DNA from: Gracilimonas sp.
GTDB taxonomy: Bacteria > Bacteroidota > Rhodothermia > Balneolales > Balneolaceae
Length of the DNA: 64,000 nucleotides
NCBI GenBank assembly: GCA_022450045.1
Contig: JAKURD010000020.1
Coordinates: 1-64,000, forward strand
Reading direction: 5' to 3'
Position 1 is the stretch's first letter. Each line of letters starts with the position of its first letter. Below, piece after piece: positions 19,070 to 28,084 of the stretch. The notes beneath the pieces were generated by a model, which worked only from the letters and a program-made list of their open reading frames with translations, searched no databases and had not been told where the DNA came from. The position numbers were made by a program, and so were the translations under genes.

Positions 19070-19491
19070 ATTCAGAGACCAGAGTAATAGTCGCTTTTGA
19101 TTTTGGTTTAAAACACATTGGCATGGCTGTTGGTCAAGAGATAACCAATACTGCACAAACTTTTTATTCTTTAAAAGCTGAGTTAGGAGAACCCGATTGG
19201 GATGAATTGGATATCATAGTGAATGACTGGCAACCTAAACTTTTCGTAGTTGGCAATCCCCTTAACATGGATGGATCAGACAGCGACATAAAAAAGAAAA
19301 GCGATAAATTTTCAACTTTAATTAGACAGAGATACAACATTCCTGTTGAATTAATGGACGAACGTCTCACTACCAGAGAAGCCAAAGATAGAATGAAATC
19401 TGACAGCGGCTATCTTGTAGACAGCTCTGCAAATACCCATGAAATCTCAGCACAAATAATATTGGAAAGCTGGTTTAGAGAGCAAAGTTAG
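19066..19491 (+). CDS. ruvX: RuvX/YqgF Holliday-junction resolvase-like protein
   Basis: A 141-residue RNase H-fold protein of the YqgF family, linked to pre-16S rRNA 5' end processing and, in some species, junction resolution. Motifs: VAFDFGLKHIGMAVGQ, VVGNPLNMDGS, and MDERLTTREAK, with acidic residues at the expected catalytic sites. It overlaps gshB by 4 bases and abuts dnaG with no gap (dnaG ATG follows its stop directly). Confidence 0.92.
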   Translation: MNSETRVIVAFDFGLKHIGMAVGQEITNTAQTFYSLKAELGEPDWDELDIIVNDWQPKLFVVGNPLNMDGSDSDIKKKSDKFSTLIRQRYNIPVELMDERLTTREAKDRMKSDSGYLVDSSANTHEISAQIILESWFREQS

Positions 19492-21315
19492 ATGCCAGGA
19501 GCCATACCATCAACATTTATTAGGGAAATCGTCGAGATTTCTGACATTGTTACTTTAATCGAAGGATACGTTCCTCTTAAGAAAAAAGGCAAAGATCATT
19601 GGGGCCTTTGTCCCTTTTGTGATGACGGCAAAAATCCTTCTTTTAGTGTGAGCGCACAAAAACAGTTTTACTACTGTTTTAAGTGTAGAGCCACAGGAAA
19701 TGTAATAGGGTTTTTAGAATCTTTTGAAGGGTTAGATTTTGTTGAATCAGTAGAGGCTTTGGCTTCAAAGGCAGGATTGGAGGTACCTTACGAACAATCC
19801 TCAAGGAAAAGAGAAGATCGAGAACCTATATTTGAAGTTCTAAAAAGAGCTTCTGATTTTTACCAATCTGTCTTAGCAAATGAAACTCATGCAAAAATAG
19901 TACAGAATTACATTAAAGAAGAAAGACATATTTCTGGAAATACTTGTCGAAGATTTGCTATGGGATACGCCCCAAATTCCTGGAACGCTTTATCTTCTCA
20001 CTTGACCAGTAAAGGATTTTCGACAGAAATTCAAGTTAAAGCAGGTCTTGCTAAAAAGAACAAAGAAAATGAACTCTATGATGTATTTAGGGATCGTTTA
20101 ATGTTTCCTATAAGGGATCGAAAAGGTAGAACTGTAGGCTTTGGAGGAAGGGTCATGAATCCAGAAGATCAGCCAAAATATTTGAATACCGGAGATACTC
20201 TAGTTTTTCAAAAAGGTAAAGAGCTGTACGGATTGTATGAAGCCTCACGAGAGAGAAGAAATCTTAATCGAATTTATGTCGTTGAAGGCTATATAGACGT
20301 AGTTGCTATGTCTGAAAATGGTATTGATAATTCTGTGGCTACACTCGGCATAGCTACAAACCGTTTTCATACACAGGTACTCTTGCAGTTGGTCAAAGAA
20401 GTTATTTTTTGTTTTGACGGAGATGATGCCGGTAGGGGAGCGGCTTGGGGAGCTTTAAAAAATGTTCTACCTGTTATCAGTGATGGAGTTGAAATAAAAT
20501 TCCTCTTTCTTCCTGAGGGCGAAGATCCAGCCAGTCTTTTAGAGAAAGAAAATAAAGACAACTTTGAAGCTAGAATGAAAAAATCCCTACTTTTGTCTGA
20601 ATATTTTATAGCACGCCTTACAGCTGCCGTTGGAACAGGTTCACTTGAAAAAAAAGCTTCTTTAGCATCAAGGGCTATGGAGTTATTAAGGTCCATGCCT
20701 GAAAGTTCTATTAAAAAACTAATGGAAGCTGAAGTTTCAGAAATTACTGGTTTAAGTATTAAAGATATAGAAGAAAGAGCCCGAACAAAATCTATTGATC
20801 AAATTAAGAGGAAAAAATTTACGTCCTCAAATAAGAACTCAGATAAACAGGAGAGTTCTTTTGAACCGGGTGGTTTAATCTCTAAAGCACTAGCTGCGTT
20901 AGTTTCTTATCCTAATCTTGTTTCAGAAATAAAATCAAAGGAATGGATACAAGAGCTTTCTAGGCCAGAGAGTAACTTATTTTTGCAGGTTATTGAATAT
21001 TTCCAAACTTCTTCTAATAATCAAGTAGCAGACCTGCTTAGCTCTTTAGAAGTTGATTCTGCTTCCTTTATCGGGACTTTGCTGTCCAGCAACCCTTTGT
21101 TAGAAGAAAAAAATTCAGTGGCTTATTTTCAAGATTGTCTTAATGCCCTGAAGAAAGCTAATCCCAGCAAAAGAATTATTGAACTAAAATCAGTTATGGG
21201 TAAAGAAAAATTATCAGAAGATGAAACTTTTGAACTTCAACAACATCTATTGTCAAAACTAGAAAGTTTAAATGAAGAGGATAAAGAGTTGCTTAGGGAG
21301 TTAAGTCAGAATTGA
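19492..21315 (+). CDS. dnaG: DNA primase DnaG
   Basis: DnaG makes RNA primers for replication. The 607-residue protein has an N-terminal zinc domain (CPFC...CFKC, about residues 41-65), the RNA polymerase core with MFPIRDRKGRTVGFGGR, the TOPRIM metal-binding EGYIDV and FDGDDAGRGAAW, and a C-terminal helicase-interacting region that is poorly conserved. The zinc ligand set appears to be four cysteines, where most DnaG proteins have Cys-His-Cys-Cys (CPFH). The usual upstream rpsU is absent; dnaG directly follows ruvX. Confidence 0.94.
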   Translation: MPGAIPSTFIREIVEISDIVTLIEGYVPLKKKGKDHWGLCPFCDDGKNPSFSVSAQKQFYYCFKCRATGNVIGFLESFEGLDFVESVEALASKAGLEVPYEQSSRKREDREPIFEVLKRASDFYQSVLANETHAKIVQNYIKEERHISGNTCRRFAMGYAPNSWNALSSHLTSKGFSTEIQVKAGLAKKNKENELYDVFRDRLMFPIRDRKGRTVGFGGRVMNPEDQPKYLNTGDTLVFQKGKELYGLYEASRERRNLNRIYVVEGYIDVVAMSENGIDNSVATLGIATNRFHTQVLLQLVKEVIFCFDGDDAGRGAAWGALKNVLPVISDGVEIKFLFLPEGEDPASLLEKENKDNFEARMKKSLLLSEYFIARLTAAVGTGSLEKKASLASRAMELLRSMPESSIKKLMEAEVSEITGLSIKDIEERARTKSIDQIKRKKFTSSNKNSDKQESSFEPGGLISKALAALVSYPNLVSEIKSKEWIQELSRPESNLFLQVIEYFQTSSNNQVADLLSSLEVDSASFIGTLLSSNPLLEEKNSVAYFQDCLNALKKANPSKRIIELKSVMGKEKLSEDETFELQQHLLSKLESLNEEDKELLRELSQN

Positions 21316-21350
21316 TGGATATAATTGAAAAATAATAATTTGCACCAATA

Positions 21351-21380
21351 TTGTAATTTGAGGATAAAAACTAATATAAT
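21351..21380 (+). promoter_or_regulatory. Possible rpoD promoter
   Basis: TTGTAA at 21351-21356 and a perfect TATAAT at 21375-21380 are separated by 18 bases and lie about 24 bases upstream of the rpoD ATG. The short leader and good -10 box suggest rpoD has its own vegetative promoter in addition to readthrough from dnaG. Confidence 0.45.
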
Positions 21381-21403
21381 TCCCAGCCTTTTTTAAATTA
21401 GAT

Positions 21404-23311
21404 ATGGCAAGAAAACCAAAAAACAAAACCACTGAAGTAGAAATTGAAGAAACGTCTGTAGAACTCGATGCAGCTCTTTTGAGTGAAGAGGATCTTGAAA
21501 ATTCTGGCTTACGTGAGTTAGTTGATAAAGGTAAAGAACAGGGATTCCTTACCTACGAAGATATTAATTCAATGTTACCAGAAGATATTTCCGATCCTGA
21601 TCAGGTAGAGGAGACCATTCAGATGTTGATAAATATCGGTGTGGAGGTTCAGGAGAGACGCCAAGGTGTTGAAGGAGAAGAAGAAACAGCACCAGAAACC
21701 GTTCCTGATACTCGAACAACCTTAACAACTGTGGAATCTGAAATTGGCAGGACGACTGACCCAGTTAGACTTTACATGAGAGAAATGGGAACAGTAGACC
21801 TGCTTACACGAGAAGGTGAAATAAAAATAGCAAAAAGAATTGAAGAAGGTTATAGAGAATTATTAACAGCTTGTTGTTTTTACCCTGGTATCGTAGATAA
21901 AATTTTGGATGACTACCAAGAAGTGGTGAAAGGAGAAAAACGCCTCGCAGAGGTCTTAGTAGGTTTCATGGATAAAGATGATGTAATCCCTCCACCTGCT
22001 ATAGTTCAAGCTGCTCAACTTGCTAAAGCTCAAGCTGCTAAAGCTCAAGCTGGTAAAGCTCAAGCTGGTAAAAAATCAGATGATGATGATGAACAACCAA
22101 CTGGACCTGATCCAGTCGAAGTGAAAAAACGATTCAATGCTTTAAAAAGACAATTCAATAAAACAGAAAAAGCTTCATCAAGATCTAGAACAACTAAGAA
22201 GGCTCTTGAAGAGCAAAAGAAATTAGGGGAAATATTTAAATTTCTTAAGCTCTCGCCAACCCAATTTGAAGTTATTGCTAAACCTGCTCGTGTCTCTTTA
22301 AAGATCATAAGGGAATGTGAGAAAGAGGTTTACAGAATTTTTGTGAAAATAGCCAGAATGCCAAGAAAAGTATTTATTAAGGGCTATTCTGGTAATGAAG
22401 CTAACCCAGAATGGGGTATCAAAATGTCGAGAATGAGAAAACCCTGGGCAAAAGTAGCTAAAGAAAACGTAGACGAAATTACCCGTCTACATAACAAGTT
22501 AAGTAAGCTAGAAAAAATCATTGGTTTGGATATTTCCAATATCAAAGACATTAATCGAAGGATGTCTATTGGCGAAGCCAAAATAAGAAGAGCAAAAAAG
22601 GATATGGTCGAGGCCAACCTGAGGCTGGTTATCTCTATTGCTAAGAAATATACCAACCGAGGATTGCAATTCCTTGACCTAATCCAAGAAGGAAATATCG
22701 GTTTAATGAAAGCAGTAGATAAGTTTGAATATCGTAGAGGTTATAAGTTTTCTACATACGCTACTTGGTGGATCCGACAAGCCATTACAAGGTCCATAGC
22801 CGATCAAGCTAGAACTATTAGAATACCTGTTCACATGATTGAAACCATCAATAAGTTGAATCGAGTTTCTCGCCAGATGGTACAAGAAATAGGTAGAGAA
22901 CCTACCCCAGAAGAACTCGGCGTACGCATGGAACTTCCTGAAGATAAAATTCGTCGCGTTCTTAAAATTGCCAAAGAACCAATTTCTACTGAGACTCCAA
23001 TAGGTGACGAAGATGACACTACTTTGGGAGATTTCATTAAAGACACGGCCATAGCATCTCCTGACGAAGCCGCTACAGAAGATAATTTAACAGAAGCCAC
23101 AGACGATATTTTAGGGAGTTTAACAGCGAGGGAAGCGAAAGTTTTGAGAATGCGGTTTGGGATCGGTATGAATACAGACCACACACTTGAAGAAGTAGGA
23201 AAACAGTTTGACGTAACCCGTGAGCGCATACGTCAGATTGAGGCCAAAGCTTTAAGAAAACTAAGGCATCCCACCCGTTCCTCACATTTAAGAGGCTTTC
23301 TGGACGATTAA
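21404..23311 (+). CDS. rpoD: RNA polymerase sigma-70 factor RpoD
   Basis: The primary sigma factor. The 635-residue protein has region 1.1 near the N-terminus, region 1.2 with [21 protein letters not shown], a long non-conserved region, regions 2.1-2.4 with [21 protein letters not shown] and [17 protein letters not shown], region 3, and region 4 ending in [21 protein letters not shown] non-conserved-region insertion is built of KAQA-type repeats encoded by a 15-base tandem repeat. dnaG-rpoD-tRNA-Ile2 is a conserved gammaproteobacterial order. Confidence 0.96.
   Translation: MARKPKNKTTEVEIEETSVELDAALLSEEDLENSGLRELVDKGKEQGFLTYEDINSMLPEDISDPDQVEETIQMLINIGVEVQERRQGVEGEEETAPETVPDTRTTLTTVESEIGRTTDPVRLYMREMGTVDLLTREGEIKIAKRIEEGYRELLTACCFYPGIVDKILDDYQEVVKGEKRLAEVLVGFMDKDDVIPPPAIVQAAQLAKAQAAKAQAGKAQAGKKSDDDDEQPTGPDPVEVKKRFNALKRQFNKTEKASSRSRTTKKALEEQKKLGEIFKFLKLSPTQFEVIAKPARVSLKIIRECEKEVYRIFVKIARMPRKVFIKGYSGNEANPEWGIKMSRMRKPWAKVAKENVDEITRLHNKLSKLEKIIGLDISNIKDINRRMSIGEAKIRRAKKDMVEANLRLVISIAKKYTNRGLQFLDLIQEGNIGLMKAVDKFEYRRGYKFSTYATWWIRQAITRSIADQARTIRIPVHMIETINKLNRVSRQMVQEIGREPTPEELGVRMELPEDKIRRVLKIAKEPISTETPIGDEDDTTLGDFIKDTAIASPDEAATEDNLTEATDDILGSLTAREAKVLRMRFGIGMNTDHTLEEVGKQFDVTRERIRQIEAKALRKLRHPTRSSHLRGFLDD
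22021..22072 (+). repeat. 15-base tandem repeat inside rpoD
   Basis: Three and a half copies of a 15-base unit, TGCTAAAGCTCAAGC with a G-for-C change in the last two copies, encode a [10 protein letters not shown] run in the non-conserved region of RpoD. The unit length keeps the frame, so copy number could vary without harm. Confidence 0.85.
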
Positions 23312-23352
23312 TCCTTTGCAGATGCCACTAGACCATAGTTAAATTAACTCAA

Positions 23353-23429
23353 GGGCCCTTAGCTCAGTTGGTTAGAGCAGTGGACTCATAATCCATTGGT
23401 CCCAGGTTCGAGTCCTGGAGGGCCCACCA
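23353..23429 (+). tRNA. ileX: tRNA-Ile2 (anticodon CAT)
   Basis: A 77-base cloverleaf: acceptor GGGCCCT pairs with AGGGCCC, D-arm GCTC/GAGC, anticodon stem GTGGA/TCCAT with loop CTCATAA (anticodon CAT), T-arm CCAGG/CCTGG, and encoded CCA. The body closely resembles E. coli ileX, whose CAU is changed to lysidine-AU to read AUA, rather than an initiator or elongator Met tRNA. Its place just after rpoD also matches E. coli. Confidence 0.9.
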
Positions 23430-23437
23430 TAATCAAA

Positions 23438-24337
23438 ATGCCTTACTTATTAGTATTTACTTTTTTAGCTTTAGTCTTGTGGGTAAGCCACGCAGCAGTT
23501 GCGTTAATTTTAGGAATTTTGCTGTCATTTCTTATTTCTCTTCCCGATGACTTCGTCACCAGAAAGATCGGTACCAAAGTATTGCAGACTGGAATTGTTT
23601 TCTTGGGTGGCAGCATCAGCATTCCTCAAGTGGCGTCTATTAGTAGTAGTTATCTGCCCTGGGTTTCACTTTTTGTCTTGGTTACTTTTGTGTTGGCTAT
23701 TGGAACGGGAAAATTGTTGGGAGTGAGTAAAAAACAATCCTACTTACTGGCTGCTGGTACCGCCATTTGTGGAGGTACTGCCATAGCTGCAGTAGCTCCA
23801 GTCATAAAAGCAAAACCCGAAGAACTGCTTACGGCTTTGTCAATTGTTTTTATCTTAAATGCTCTGGCTGTAATTTTTTTCCCTTTTGTAGCTAACTGGA
23901 TAGGTTTGACCCAAGAGCAGTTCGGCACTTGGGTGGCCCTAGCCATTCATGACACGGCTTCAGTAATCGGCGCGGCGTCCGTTATGGGTGACCATGCTGT
24001 GGAAGTTGCGGCTACTTTAAAGCTTGGACGTACTTTATGGATTGTTCCTTTGGTATTGTTTTCAGCTTGGTATTTTAGAGAGAAAAAATCTACTCTTGGT
24101 GTCCCCATCTTTGTTCTTTTCTTTGCTTTGGCCGTAACGCTCAATTCTATCCTGTCCCCTTCCGAACCAATAAGCTCATTGTTGAAAGAAATTAATAGAA
24201 TTTGTTTATTAACTGGTCTATTTTGCATTGGTACCCAAATAGACCAACCTGCAATTAAGCAAATTTCTGCGAAACCCCTTCTTTTGGCAATCTCCATTTG
24301 GGCTTTGGTTATTCCGATTTCCCTGTGGGTGGTTTAA
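23438..24337 (+). CDS. YeiH-family putative sulfate exporter (UPF0324)
   Basis: A polytopic inner-membrane protein of about 300 residues with 8-10 hydrophobic segments. Family motifs include VLQTGIVFLGGSIS, GTAICGGTAIAAVAPVIKAK and AIHDTASVIGAA. YeiH-type proteins have been tied to sulfate or taurine metabolism, but the substrate is not proven. The reading frame is open back into the tRNA; the ATG at 23438, 8 bases after the tRNA, is the sensible start. The stop overlaps the next ATG (TAATG). A sulfonate-related gene (DcyD/CuyA type) lies further down the region. Confidence 0.83.
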   Translation: MPYLLVFTFLALVLWVSHAAVALILGILLSFLISLPDDFVTRKIGTKVLQTGIVFLGGSISIPQVASISSSYLPWVSLFVLVTFVLAIGTGKLLGVSKKQSYLLAAGTAICGGTAIAAVAPVIKAKPEELLTALSIVFILNALAVIFFPFVANWIGLTQEQFGTWVALAIHDTASVIGAASVMGDHAVEVAATLKLGRTLWIVPLVLFSAWYFREKKSTLGVPIFVLFFALAVTLNSILSPSEPISSLLKEINRICLLTGLFCIGTQIDQPAIKQISAKPLLLAISIWALVIPISLWVV

Positions 24338-25656
24338 TGAGTTGCAATCAAACAACAGAAAATTCACACTGTCATACTATGGTTAACAACATTGATCTGC
24401 TTTTGAAAACAGGATGCGCATTTTTTCTGTCTTTTCTTATTGCTTTTCTAAGTTTCAACCTTTTCGGACATGGCACCGGGGGTTCGGTTTCTCAAGATGA
24501 AATTGATAAACGGGCCATTAACTTTCCTGACACACAGCAGTATCTAACCCTGGTTACCGACTTACATACCCACTCTGTTTTTTCTGACGGCCATGTATGG
24601 CCCAATATTAGGGTGTTAGAGGCACTTCGAGATGGCATCGATGCCTTAGCTATTACCGAACATCTGGAGCATCAACCTCACAGAACTGATATCCTAAATC
24701 CTGATAGAAATAAAGCTTATGAGGAAGCGAAAGCGGCAGCAGGAAGAAAAGATATTCTGATAGTTAATGGATCTGAAATCACTCGCGATATGCCGCCTGG
24801 CCACATCAATGCAATATTTATTAAGGACGCTAACAAACTTTTTAACATAGATCCCCCTAAAAATGATAAGACCCAAGAAATTTTGAATGAAAGAATTCGA
24901 GAGATGAAATGGGGGAATGACTTAGAAAAGGAATATTACTCTTTAGCCAATATATGGCCAGCAGAAGAAGCAATTGAAACTGCCAACCGGCAAGGAGCTT
25001 TTTTATTTTGGAATCACCCCATGTGGACTTCTCAATCTCAGGATGGAGTGGCTCGACTTACTCCAATGCACAAGGATCTCATAGCAAAAGGTTACTTGCA
25101 CGGGATTGAAGTCGTGAACGGGAACTCGTATTCGGAGGAAGCATTTCAGATTGCCATAGAGAATAATCTCGCAATCATTGGTACATCAGATGTTCACAAT
25201 TTAATTGACTGGGATTACAAACCTCATCTAGGCGGACACAGACCAGTAACATTGATCTTTGCTAGATACAAGAACATCACTTCCATCAAGCAGGCGTTAT
25301 TGGAAAGACGCACAGTGATCTGGTTTAAAAACAAATTGTTTGGGCTGAAAGAAAATCTTGATCCCCTGTTAAATGCAAGTTTGTCCATAGAATCTGCTTC
25401 GTATTTACCTGGTACGAAAATAGTAGGCCTGACAATCAGTAATATTTCGGATGCTAAATTTCTCTTAAAAAATGCTTCAGGTTACACCTTTGCCAATAGT
25501 GATGACCTTGTGGAAGTTCCGGCTCAAGGAACTAAATACCTTCAAGTTAAAACGCTAGAGAAGATTAATTTGCTGACATTAAATTTTGGAGTATTGAACG
25601 CGTTGATTGCTCCCGGAAAGCACGCAAATATAAGCTTAAAAATAAGGATTTATTAA
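24337..25656 (+). CDS. Membrane-anchored PHP-domain metal-dependent phosphoesterase
   Basis: About 439 residues. An N-terminal hydrophobic stretch (TGCAFFLSFLIAFLSF) acts as a signal anchor; the rest is a PHP domain with the metal-binding signature: DLHTHSVFSDG, ITEHLEHQ, GSEIT, WNHPMW and GTSDVHN. The C-terminal ~100 residues form beta-strands. Secreted PHP proteins of this type are likely phosphatases or phosphodiesterases; the substrate is unknown. Start taken at ATG 24337, overlapping the exporter stop; ATG 24379 is an alternative closer to the signal segment. Confidence 0.8.
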   Translation: MSCNQTTENSHCHTMVNNIDLLLKTGCAFFLSFLIAFLSFNLFGHGTGGSVSQDEIDKRAINFPDTQQYLTLVTDLHTHSVFSDGHVWPNIRVLEALRDGIDALAITEHLEHQPHRTDILNPDRNKAYEEAKAAAGRKDILIVNGSEITRDMPPGHINAIFIKDANKLFNIDPPKNDKTQEILNERIREMKWGNDLEKEYYSLANIWPAEEAIETANRQGAFLFWNHPMWTSQSQDGVARLTPMHKDLIAKGYLHGIEVVNGNSYSEEAFQIAIENNLAIIGTSDVHNLIDWDYKPHLGGHRPVTLIFARYKNITSIKQALLERRTVIWFKNKLFGLKENLDPLLNASLSIESASYLPGTKIVGLTISNISDAKFLLKNASGYTFANSDDLVEVPAQGTKYLQVKTLEKINLLTLNFGVLNALIAPGKHANISLKIRIY

Positions 25657-25668
25657 ACAAAGCAATCC

Positions 25669-25956
25669 ATGAAAGCTTTTTGGGTAGTCAGATGTCATGT
25701 GACGGACAAGGAAGCATATACAAACTATGTTGAACTAGCTGGAACAGCCATTGAAAAACACGGTGGTCAATTCCTGGTCCGGGGCGGGAAACAGATTGAA
25801 GTCGAAGGCGAGGGTTTCGAACGTACCGTGTTGGTGGAATTCAAATCTCTAGAGCAAGCACAGGCCTGCTATTTATCCGAAGAATATCAAGCAGCCCACA
25901 AAGTTCAAGAGCAGGCTGCTCAGAGACTTGTGGTGATGGTGGAAGGTCTTAACTGA
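25669..25956 (+). CDS. DUF1330 family protein
   Basis: A 95-residue ferredoxin-like alpha-beta barrel protein of the DUF1330 family, recognised from the pattern FWVVRCHVTDKEAYTNYVELAG, GGQFLVRGGK, RTVLVEFKSLEQAQACYLSEEYQ. These proteins form dimers and often accompany catabolic enzymes; biochemical role unknown. Another member lies at 34721-35011. Its 3' end overlaps the convergent SDR gene by 8 bases. Confidence 0.85.
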   Translation: MKAFWVVRCHVTDKEAYTNYVELAGTAIEKHGGQFLVRGGKQIEVEGEGFERTVLVEFKSLEQAQACYLSEEYQAAHKVQEQAAQRLVVMVEGLN

Positions 25957-26914
25957 GCATGCGCTCAGTTTCTTCCCAGAGTCGACTAGCTTCTTCTGAA
26001 TCCACGGCCCAATTGTTGACGCCTGTGAAGCGGTCTCCCCCATCCTCCTCTTTGATAGCCACGTCGCAATTTTCGCAATAAACGCCGCCAATATTATCAA
26101 GTTTGGGGCTGGTTGCTGCCCACAGGGTAGTAGAAGCCCCTTGTGTAGGTGTTTTAAACATTTTAGCCACTCGTTCAGTTGGTTGGCCGTCTTCTCCCAT
26201 CCAACCAAGGGCTACCATTTCTTCGTTTTCTAAATGTCTTTGTAAAGGCGTTATAATGCCACCTGGATGCACTCCAAAAGCTCTGATACCCCTATCTTGC
26301 ATGCGTTTATCCACTTCGATTGCCAACAGACTTGAGGCCGTTTTAGATTGTCCATAAGCTACCCATTTGTCGTAGTCTGATTCGTTAAAATGAATGTCAT
26401 CCCAACGAATGGCAGATATTTTATGTCCAGTTGAAGAAAGAGTTACCAATCTAGCACCGTTGGCAGCTTCCATTAACGGCAAAAGGCCTTTAGTGAGAAT
26501 AAAATGGCCAACTTGATTAACCGCGAATTGCAGTTCCCATCCTTCCGGGGTTCGCATTTCAGGACAAGCCATCACCCCTGCGTTATTAATCAGAATATCA
26601 AGTGAGGTATGTACCGAGGAAAAATCATCGACAAAATTCTGGACAGATTTGGGATCAGCGAGATCCATCTTTGTAATATTATCGGAAGACACAATGCCAT
26701 CCAATTCTTTGAGTGCGATGTTAGTTCTACGTGCCGGTACAAAAACTTTGGCTCCAGCTTCAACTAAGGCACGACTCGTTTCAAGGCCAATGCCGGAGTA
26801 ACCACCAGTAACCAAAGCGGTTTTACCGTTCAGGTCGATATTTGACATTACTTCTGAAGGTTCGCTTTTAGCTCCAAAACCTGAACTAAGAGGTTTTTGT
26901 TGATTTGAAATCAT
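25949..26914 (-). CDS. Short-chain dehydrogenase/reductase
   Basis: An SDR of about 322 residues with a classical active site: TGGYSGIG cofactor loop, NNAGVMACP, the catalytic serine in LVTLSSTGHK, and YGQSK (YxxxK). The C-terminal GGVYCENCDVA is typical of the retinol-dehydrogenase/WWOX-like bacterial SDR group. The frame extends to 27082, but that would run into the divergent FAD-oxidase gene, so I use ATG 26914 (26926 also possible). Probable NADP-dependent alcohol or ketone oxidoreductase; substrate unknown. Confidence 0.85.
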   Translation of the reverse strand: MISNQQKPLSSGFGAKSEPSEVMSNIDLNGKTALVTGGYSGIGLETSRALVEAGAKVFVPARRTNIALKELDGIVSSDNITKMDLADPKSVQNFVDDFSSVHTSLDILINNAGVMACPEMRTPEGWELQFAVNQVGHFILTKGLLPLMEAANGARLVTLSSTGHKISAIRWDDIHFNESDYDKWVAYGQSKTASSLLAIEVDKRMQDRGIRAFGVHPGGIITPLQRHLENEEMVALGWMGEDGQPTERVAKMFKTPTQGASTTLWAATSPKLDNIGGVYCENCDVAIKEEDGGDRFTGVNNWAVDSEEASRLWEETERMLS

Positions 26915-26980
26915 AGTGCTGTACATACTATCAAAAATGTTGAAAAAGAACTTTAATACAAACTTACAAGAGAAAAGAAC

Positions 26981-28084
26981 TTGAAAACTGATACTGTCAT
27001 TATCGGAGCGGGTGTTGTGGGCCTTGCCATAGCAAGAGAAATTGGAAGAAAAGGTCATGAGGTAATTATTCTTGAAAAGCACTCTCGGGCTGGTGAAGAA
27101 ACTTCTTCTCGGAATTCAGGTGTTATTCATTCGGGGATCTATTATCCAACTGGATCTAAAAAAGCAATCCTGTGTGTAGAAGGTAATAATTTATTATACG
27201 AATACGCTCAGAAAAGGAATATTGCACACAGGAACACAGGGAAAATAGTCGTCGCTACAACTGCTGAAGAAATAAACAGATTGGAATTATTATTTCAGAG
27301 GGGAACTGATAATAATGTTAAAGGTCTCAAGCTTTTAACAAAAAACGATGTTGTCAAACTACAAGCAGAGATCAAAGCAGAACAGGCTTTGTATTGTCCC
27401 AGTTCTGGAATTATTGACGCAGCTGAATTAGTTCAAAGTCTTGAAGCAGAACTGCAAGAGCAAGGGATAATCACAGCCTTTAATTCAACGGTAGAACAAA
27501 TAGAAGTTAAAAGTTCTTCTGGGTTTACGGTCAAAGTAAGTACAGAAGAAAGTTTTTCTATTGAAGCTGAAAAAGTCATTAATTCAGCTGGCTTAAATGC
27601 AGTTCACCTAGCCAGCAAAATTAAAGGGATTCCAGAAGGAGTTATTCCCAAAGCCTATTTTGCAAAAGGACACTATTTCCAGCTAAGCGGAAAACACCCC
27701 TTTAATGACTACTTGGTTTACCCGTTGAATGACAGAGATGGTCTAGGGGTACATGTAAGTGTCGATATCAGCGGAAAAGCAAGATTCGGACCAGATGTTA
27801 CATGGGTAAAAGAATTAGATTATAGCTTTAATGAATCTCTCAAAGACAAGTTTGTTGAAGCTATACAATCTTATTGGCCTGCTTTAAATCCTGATAAATT
27901 GCTACCGGATTACACTGGCATTAGGCCAAAGATCTACGGTCCAGAAGATGAGCCTGCAGATTTTCTAATACAAACTTCCAAGGAGCATCAAGTAGAGGGT
28001 TTGGTGAACTTACTAGGCATAGAAAGCCCTGGATTAACTTGTTCCTTTTCCATAGCAAGAGAAGTTGTTAAAGCTTTATTTTAA
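26981..28084 (+). CDS. FAD-dependent oxidase, L-2-hydroxyglutarate dehydrogenase (LhgO) type
   Basis: A 367-residue DAO-fold flavoprotein: dinucleotide-binding VIIGAGVVGLAIAREI at the N-terminus, EETSSRNSGVIHSGIYYP, YPLNDRDGLGVH, and GIRPKIYGP, all typical of LhgO/L2HGDH proteins that oxidise L-2-hydroxyglutarate to 2-oxoglutarate and pass electrons to the quinone pool. Starts at TTG 26981 with AGAGAAAAG upstream. The gene overlaps the convergent phytanoyl-dioxygenase gene by 4 bases. Oxidation of L-2-hydroxyglutarate and the nearby 2-oxoglutarate oxygenases may be linked. Confidence 0.83.
   Translation: MKTDTVIIGAGVVGLAIAREIGRKGHEVIILEKHSRAGEETSSRNSGVIHSGIYYPTGSKKAILCVEGNNLLYEYAQKRNIAHRNTGKIVVATTAEEINRLELLFQRGTDNNVKGLKLLTKNDVVKLQAEIKAEQALYCPSSGIIDAAELVQSLEAELQEQGIITAFNSTVEQIEVKSSSGFTVKVSTEESFSIEAEKVINSAGLNAVHLASKIKGIPEGVIPKAYFAKGHYFQLSGKHPFNDYLVYPLNDRDGLGVHVSVDISGKARFGPDVTWVKELDYSFNESLKDKFVEAIQSYWPALNPDKLLPDYTGIRPKIYGPEDEPADFLIQTSKEHQVEGLVNLLGIESPGLTCSFSIAREVVKALF

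Noticed and set aside
22021..22072. A CRISPR or mobile-element repeat
   Set aside because: The repeat has no spacers, is in frame and encodes a low-complexity linker in RpoD.
26927..27082. A longer N-terminus for the SDR at 25949
   Set aside because: It would overlap the start of the divergent LhgO-type gene and adds no conserved residues; the cofactor loop sits at a normal distance from ATG 26914.
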